64,000 bases of DNA from Haliscomenobacteraceae bacterium (GTDB lineage: Bacteria; Bacteroidota; Bacteroidia; Chitinophagales; Saprospiraceae): the NCBI GenBank assembly GCA_947501115.1, contig CANMVX010000001.1:239056-303055 (forward strand), written 5' to 3'. Shown piece after piece: positions 62,655-64,000 of this stretch (positions are counted from its first letter, which is position 1; every line of letters starts with the position of its first letter). The notes under the pieces were generated by a model, which was given only the letters and a program-made list of their open reading frames with translations, was not told where the DNA came from and ran no database searches. The translations under genes and the position numbers were made by a program.

Positions 62655-64000
62655 ATGAAAAAATACATTTTCCTCTTTTTGTTTATTTTGGGAGTCCATT
62701 TACAGATAAGTGGTTCAAATCCCGCGCTTACAATAGACCATATTGAACCTTCCTTTTGGTGGGCAGGTATGAAAAACAAGGACTTACAGATTATGGTTCA
62801 TGCCAAAGATATTGCCTATTTAAGACCAAAAATTAATTCACTGGGTATAAGATTGGTTAATGTGATTCAGACGTCCAACAGAAATTATCTTTTTTTGAAT
62901 CTGGAAATTCAACCTACTGTAAAACCTCAAACTTTTCCCATTGATTTTTTGAAGGATGAAAAAGTGGTTTTTTCTCACCCTTATACGCTAAAAGAAAGGA
63001 AAGAGAATTCTGCAGCGCGGCAGGGCTTTTCAACGGCAGATGTCCTTTATCTGATTACGCCAGATCGCTTTGCCAATGGGGATCCGAGTAATGATAATCA
63101 CCCGGATATGAGGGAAAAATCAAACAGATCATTTAAAGGAGGACGCCATGGAGGCGATATCGCAGGTATTATTAAAAATTTGGATTATATTAAATCCACC
63201 GGGTTTTCAGCCATTTGGCTCAATCCTGTTCTGGAAAATAATCAGACTGAATATTCCTATCATGGATACTCCATTACTGATTTTTATAAAGTAGATCCAC
63301 GCTTTGGTTCGAATGATTCTTACCTTGATTTAGTGAAAAATTGTCATGATAAAGGGTTGAAGGTTATCATGGATATGATCGTAAATCATTGTGGTTCTTT
63401 TCATTGGTGGATGAATGATTTACCAGATACAGATTGGATTAATTTCGATAATAAGTTTGTTAATACCACCCATCAACGGGCTGTTATCCAAGATGTTCAC
63501 GTAAGCGAATACGATAAAAAAATGTTTACAGACGGTTGGTTTGTAGAGACCATGCCTGACTTAAATCAAAAAAATAAATTGTTGGCAACATATTTAATTC
63601 AAAATGCTATTTGGTGGATTGAATATGCTGATATTGATGGTATTAGAATGGATACATATCCTTATCCGGATAAAGATTTTATGAGCGACTGGACATGTGC
63701 TGTAATGTCTGAGTATCCTGGTTTTAATATAGTAGGGGAGGAATGGTCTGAAAATCCAGCCATTGTTGCTCATTGGTTGAAAGGAAAGGTGAATCCAAAT
63801 GGTTATTCTTCCTGTTTGCCTGGAGCCATGGATTTTCCTATTCAAGGTGCATTGAGGAAATCATTAACCAATAATAATTGGTATCCTCTTTATGAGACCT
63901 TATCTATGGATTTTTTGTACCCTGATGCAAATAGTTTAGTGGTTTTTCCTGATAATCATGATATGAGCAGGCTTTTCTCCCAGGTGAATGAAAATCTGGA
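62655..64000 (+). CDS. GH13 alpha-glucan hydrolase (neopullulanase/cyclomaltodextrinase type), partial
   Basis: Open from the ATG at 62655 to the right edge (448 complete codons). Signal peptide (about 1-20), then a cyclomaltodextrinase N-domain (IDHIEPSFWWAGMKNKDLQIMVH, about 28-110). GH13 barrel: VIMDMIVNHCG near 240, nucleophile Asp333 in DGIRMDTYPY, acid/base Glu362 in IVGEEWSE, and Asp436 in FPDNHDMSR. All three catalytic residues are present. As in SusA/SusB-type systems it should hydrolyse maltodextrins in the periplasm or at the surface. The C-terminal domain lies beyond the window. Confidence 0.92.
   Translation, partial: MKKYIFLFLFILGVHLQISGSNPALTIDHIEPSFWWAGMKNKDLQIMVHAKDIAYLRPKINSLGIRLVNVIQTSNRNYLFLNLEIQPTVKPQTFPIDFLKDEKVVFSHPYTLKERKENSAARQGFSTADVLYLITPDRFANGDPSNDNHPDMREKSNRSFKGGRHGGDIAGIIKNLDYIKSTGFSAIWLNPVLENNQTEYSYHGYSITDFYKVDPRFGSNDSYLDLVKNCHDKGLKVIMDMIVNHCGSFHWWMNDLPDTDWINFDNKFVNTTHQRAVIQDVHVSEYDKKMFTDGWFVETMPDLNQKNKLLATYLIQNAIWWIEYADIDGIRMDTYPYPDKDFMSDWTCAVMSEYPGFNIVGEEWSENPAIVAHWLKGKVNPNGYSSCLPGAMDFPIQGALRKSLTNNNWYPLYETLSMDFLYPDANSLVVFPDNHDMSRLFSQVNENL

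Noticed and set aside
53358..64000. Sus locus as a recently acquired mobile island
   Set aside because: No tRNA boundary, integrase, insertion sequence or flanking repeat is seen, and the base composition looks like the rest of the window.

Overview
The window is an AT-rich piece of a Bacteroidota chromosome, most likely from the Saprospiraceae or a close relative. The evidence is a type IX secretion block (PorV, PorU, a PorP/SprF-like protein, GldJ), a SusC/SusD locus, a T9SS sorting tail on a secreted glycoside hydrolase, and Bacteroidota-type -7 promoter boxes (TAnnTTTG) instead of sigma70 boxes. Clear Shine-Dalgarno sites are scarce and several genes seem to start at TTG. I see no insertion sequence, phage, integron or CRISPR array, and gene density is high.

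Layout. 1-6.4 kb: a truncated cell-wall amidase diverges from an LptD-like protein. Then come a RelE-like/UvrD fusion helicase, the RNase P RNA with its own promoter and terminator, and a DUF456 membrane protein. 6.4-14.8 kb: a carbohydrate group with a zinc dehydrogenase, a T9SS-exported GH5 enzyme, a sialate O-acetylesterase-like protein, a ThuA protein, a hexapeptide acetyltransferase, a Gfo/Idh/MocA oxidoreductase and an unknown secreted protein. 14.8-25.7 kb: porV, porU, porP/sprF-like, gldJ, murF, a ureohydrolase-fold protein lacking its metal motifs, and rhaM. 25.7-29.1 kb: a minus-strand run of deoxynucleoside kinase, folK, xseB, xseA and a phosphodiester glycosidase. 29.5-29.7 kb: tRNA-Val(GAC) and tRNA-Pro(GGG) with a terminator. 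29.8-53.3 kb: housekeeping, stress and transport genes, including a sortilin-like repeat protein, msrB, a DEAD-box helicase, a LytS/LytTR pair, ZIP and MscS membrane proteins, an ABC1 kinase, a YtxJ-like protein, tesB, KDPG aldolase, ggt, recF, pdhA, ribH and an MBL hydrolase.

53.4-64 kb is a Sus-like maltodextrin/starch locus: a membrane-spanning propeller/LuxR regulator, SusC, SusD, SusE and a GH13 enzyme cut by the window edge. The SusD protein is the most unusual object here. It carries an insertion of about 207 residues holding two tandem domains that match the two C-terminal domains of the neighbouring SusE. Without the insertion it is about 528 residues, ordinary for SusD. In this reading the glycan-capturing lid of the SusCD transporter has gained starch-binding modules of the kind normally found on SusE/SusF.

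How the genes fit together: PorU and PorV process and anchor T9SS cargo such as the GH5 enzyme; GldJ and the PorP/SprF-like protein belong to the same export/gliding machinery; the Sus locus binds, imports and degrades alpha-glucans. All functional statements rest on motif recognition by eye; no database search was run.
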